Positions 63,096 to 64,000 of a stretch of DNA of 64,000 nucleotides are shown piece after piece; positions within the stretch are counted from its first letter, which is position 1; each line of letters opens with the position of its first letter. The position numbers and the translations under genes were made by a program. The DNA is from an uncultured Actinomycetes bacterium (GTDB lineage Bacteria; Actinomycetota; Geothermincolia; Fen-727; JACVIW01), in contig CAKZLU010000011.1 in NCBI GenBank assembly GCA_937127245.1, positions 1 to 64,000 of the forward strand. Direction: 5' to 3'. The notes under the pieces were generated by a model. That model had not been told where the DNA came from. It worked only from the letters and a program-made list of their open reading frames with translations, and did no database searches.

Positions 63096-64000
63096 TTGTT
63101 TCCCAAAAGTGGGTTCAGGATTGGGAAAATACTCGGAATCGAGATCGCCATTAACGCGAGCTGGCTTGTCATCTTCATACTCGTGTCAATAACTTTCGGG
63201 AGTATATTTAAAAACCCCATCGACATTTTCCCTGAACTTGACAGCTACCTTCATGTTCATCCCATCCCGAGCGGTCCATGGGTGTGGATCGCAGGATTTC
63301 TAACGGCGCTGGTCTTTTTCGCGTGCCTGCTGCTGCATGAGGTGTCCCATAGCTTTGTTGGAAAAAGAAACGGAGTTCCAATTAACAGGATCACCCTTTT
63401 CCTTTTCGGCGGTGTGGCGGAAATGGGCGAGGACGTCAAAGATCCAGTGACGGAACTGAAAATGGCTGTCGCAGGTCCGTTTGCCACTTTCATCATTTCG
63501 GGCGCCTTCTACGGGTTCTACAGGCTTGCTAAGACAATTAAAGCGGGGGGGATTCTCGTAGTGCCATTTCTTTATCTTTCCCTCGTGAATCTCGCCATCG
63601 GCATCTTCAATCTCCTTCCCGGTTTTCCGCTGGATGGCGGCAGGATACTGCGTGCATTTTTGTGGAAAGCAACGGGGAATCTGGAGAAAGCCACAAAGAT
63701 TGGCAGCTTTTGCGGTCAGGTTGTTGCCTTGTTTCTGATTGGCGGAGGGGTCTATTCGGTGCTGATCGATAATGTCGCGGGCGGATTCTGGCTTGTAATA
63801 ATCGGCTTCTTCTTGTACCGGCTCGCTCAGATAAGCTACCGTCAAACCGTCTTCAGGCTCGCATCGGAAGGAATCACAGCATCAGATTTGATAACCGTGA
63901 GGCTTCCCGAAATCGATGCCGAAACGCCGCTCACACCACTGCGCGATTACTACTTCGCATGGTATAAAGTTCCGGCGTTTCCCGTGTACAGGGGAGGAGA
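63096..64000 (+). CDS. M50 site-2 protease with CBS domain, 3' end cut off by the window edge
   Basis: An intramembrane zinc protease, open to the last base of the window. The metal motif HEVSH (His81, Glu82, His85) and NLLPGFPLDGGRILRA are the S2P signatures. About six membrane helices are present. The C-terminal part visible begins a CBS-like domain (TASDLITVRLPEIDAETPL). Such proteins cut anti-sigma factors or other membrane substrates. TTG 63096 follows AAGGTGAG; an in-frame GTG at 63087 is an alternative. Identity is secure, while the true end lies outside the window. Confidence 0.88.
   Translation, partial: MFPKSGFRIGKILGIEIAINASWLVIFILVSITFGSIFKNPIDIFPELDSYLHVHPIPSGPWVWIAGFLTALVFFACLLLHEVSHSFVGKRNGVPINRITLFLFGGVAEMGEDVKDPVTELKMAVAGPFATFIISGAFYGFYRLAKTIKAGGILVVPFLYLSLVNLAIGIFNLLPGFPLDGGRILRAFLWKATGNLEKATKIGSFCGQVVALFLIGGGVYSVLIDNVAGGFWLVIIGFFLYRLAQISYRQTVFRLASEGITASDLITVRLPEIDAETPLTPLRDYYFAWYKVPAFPVYRGG

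Noticed and set aside
63300-63845. A 181-codon minus-strand gene near the window end
   Set aside because: It is antisense to the site-2 protease, which has HEVSH and the PLDGGR motif in the open plus frame.
1-64000. tRNA or rRNA genes, or a prophage
   Set aside because: No cloverleaf-like or rRNA-like sequence was recognised by eye in the intergenic regions, and no phage structural genes are present; a covariance-model scan would be decisive.

Overview
The window looks like chromosomal DNA of an uncultivated, anaerobic or subsurface-type Actinomycetota (or a closely allied monoderm). The clues are a heliorhodopsin (a family reported mainly from monoderms and archaea), many lipoproteins and exported proteins with no outer-membrane machinery, SpoIID, GerMN, PASTA-amidase, Ser/Thr kinase, FHA and PP2C genes, thiolase-DUF35 pairs, and a duplicated exported module of the WYLPEG/GGFETW type that I associate from memory with subsurface actinobacterial genomes. 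This placement is inference. No rRNA, tRNA or CRISPR array was recognised.

Layout. 1-2640: an edge-truncated IS481-like transposase, a lipoprotein, and a repeat-rich non-coding stretch with strong hairpins. 2643-6896 (minus strand): two thiolase-like proteins without the nucleophilic cysteine, flanked by two zinc-ribbon/OB-fold (DUF35) partners, then a PHP phosphoesterase. 7935-14972 (plus): a DUF1097 membrane protein, a 958-residue exported protein built on 27-residue repeats, a secreted 5'-nucleotidase whose C-terminus carries an exact 291-bp duplication, and an anchored protein of unknown function. 15134-23655: a sensor histidine kinase, a decarboxylase-acetyltransferase fusion, a DUF6125-like protein, an ornithine cyclodeaminase-family enzyme, an alpha/beta-hydrolase lipoprotein and a 54-residue zinc ribbon. 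23791-25488 (minus): heliorhodopsin, a pyrimidine-dimer glycosylase-like protein and DUF488, the most striking cluster here. 25785-32422: a carbohydrate-related island with a broken glycosidase, zinc alcohol dehydrogenase, DUF362-ferredoxin, GH29 fucosidase and a broken YCF48-like propeller.

32894-44671: PLP enzymes (S1P-lyase-like, class III aminotransferase, cysteine desulfurase with a DUF3343 partner), a ketopantoate-reductase-like protein, a P-loop kinase, a penicillin-acylase-family hydrolase and SpoIID. 44844-53551: a GerMN-NodB deacetylase, a Ser/Thr kinase and an FHA protein that share a membrane/Ig-like/helical tail and are each broken by one frameshift, a degenerate IS that abuts a truncated ABC ATPase, PP2C, and a PASTA amidase. 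53708-64000: SDR, LPLAT-like acyltransferase, glycerol-kinase-like FGGY kinase, HDAC-family deacylase, response regulator-GAF-GGDEF, FmdB zinc ribbon, MTA phosphorylase with a PfkB kinase, and an edge-truncated M50 site-2 protease.

How parts may work together. The heliorhodopsin cluster suggests light sensing linked to repair of UV photoproducts. The PP2C/FHA/kinase/PASTA/SpoIID/deacetylase group suggests envelope and peptidoglycan control. The fusion decarboxylase and ornithine cyclodeaminase suggest ornithine or polyamine metabolism. Most broken genes are explained by one-base changes in short homopolymers, so some of the apparent pseudogenes may be sequencing errors.
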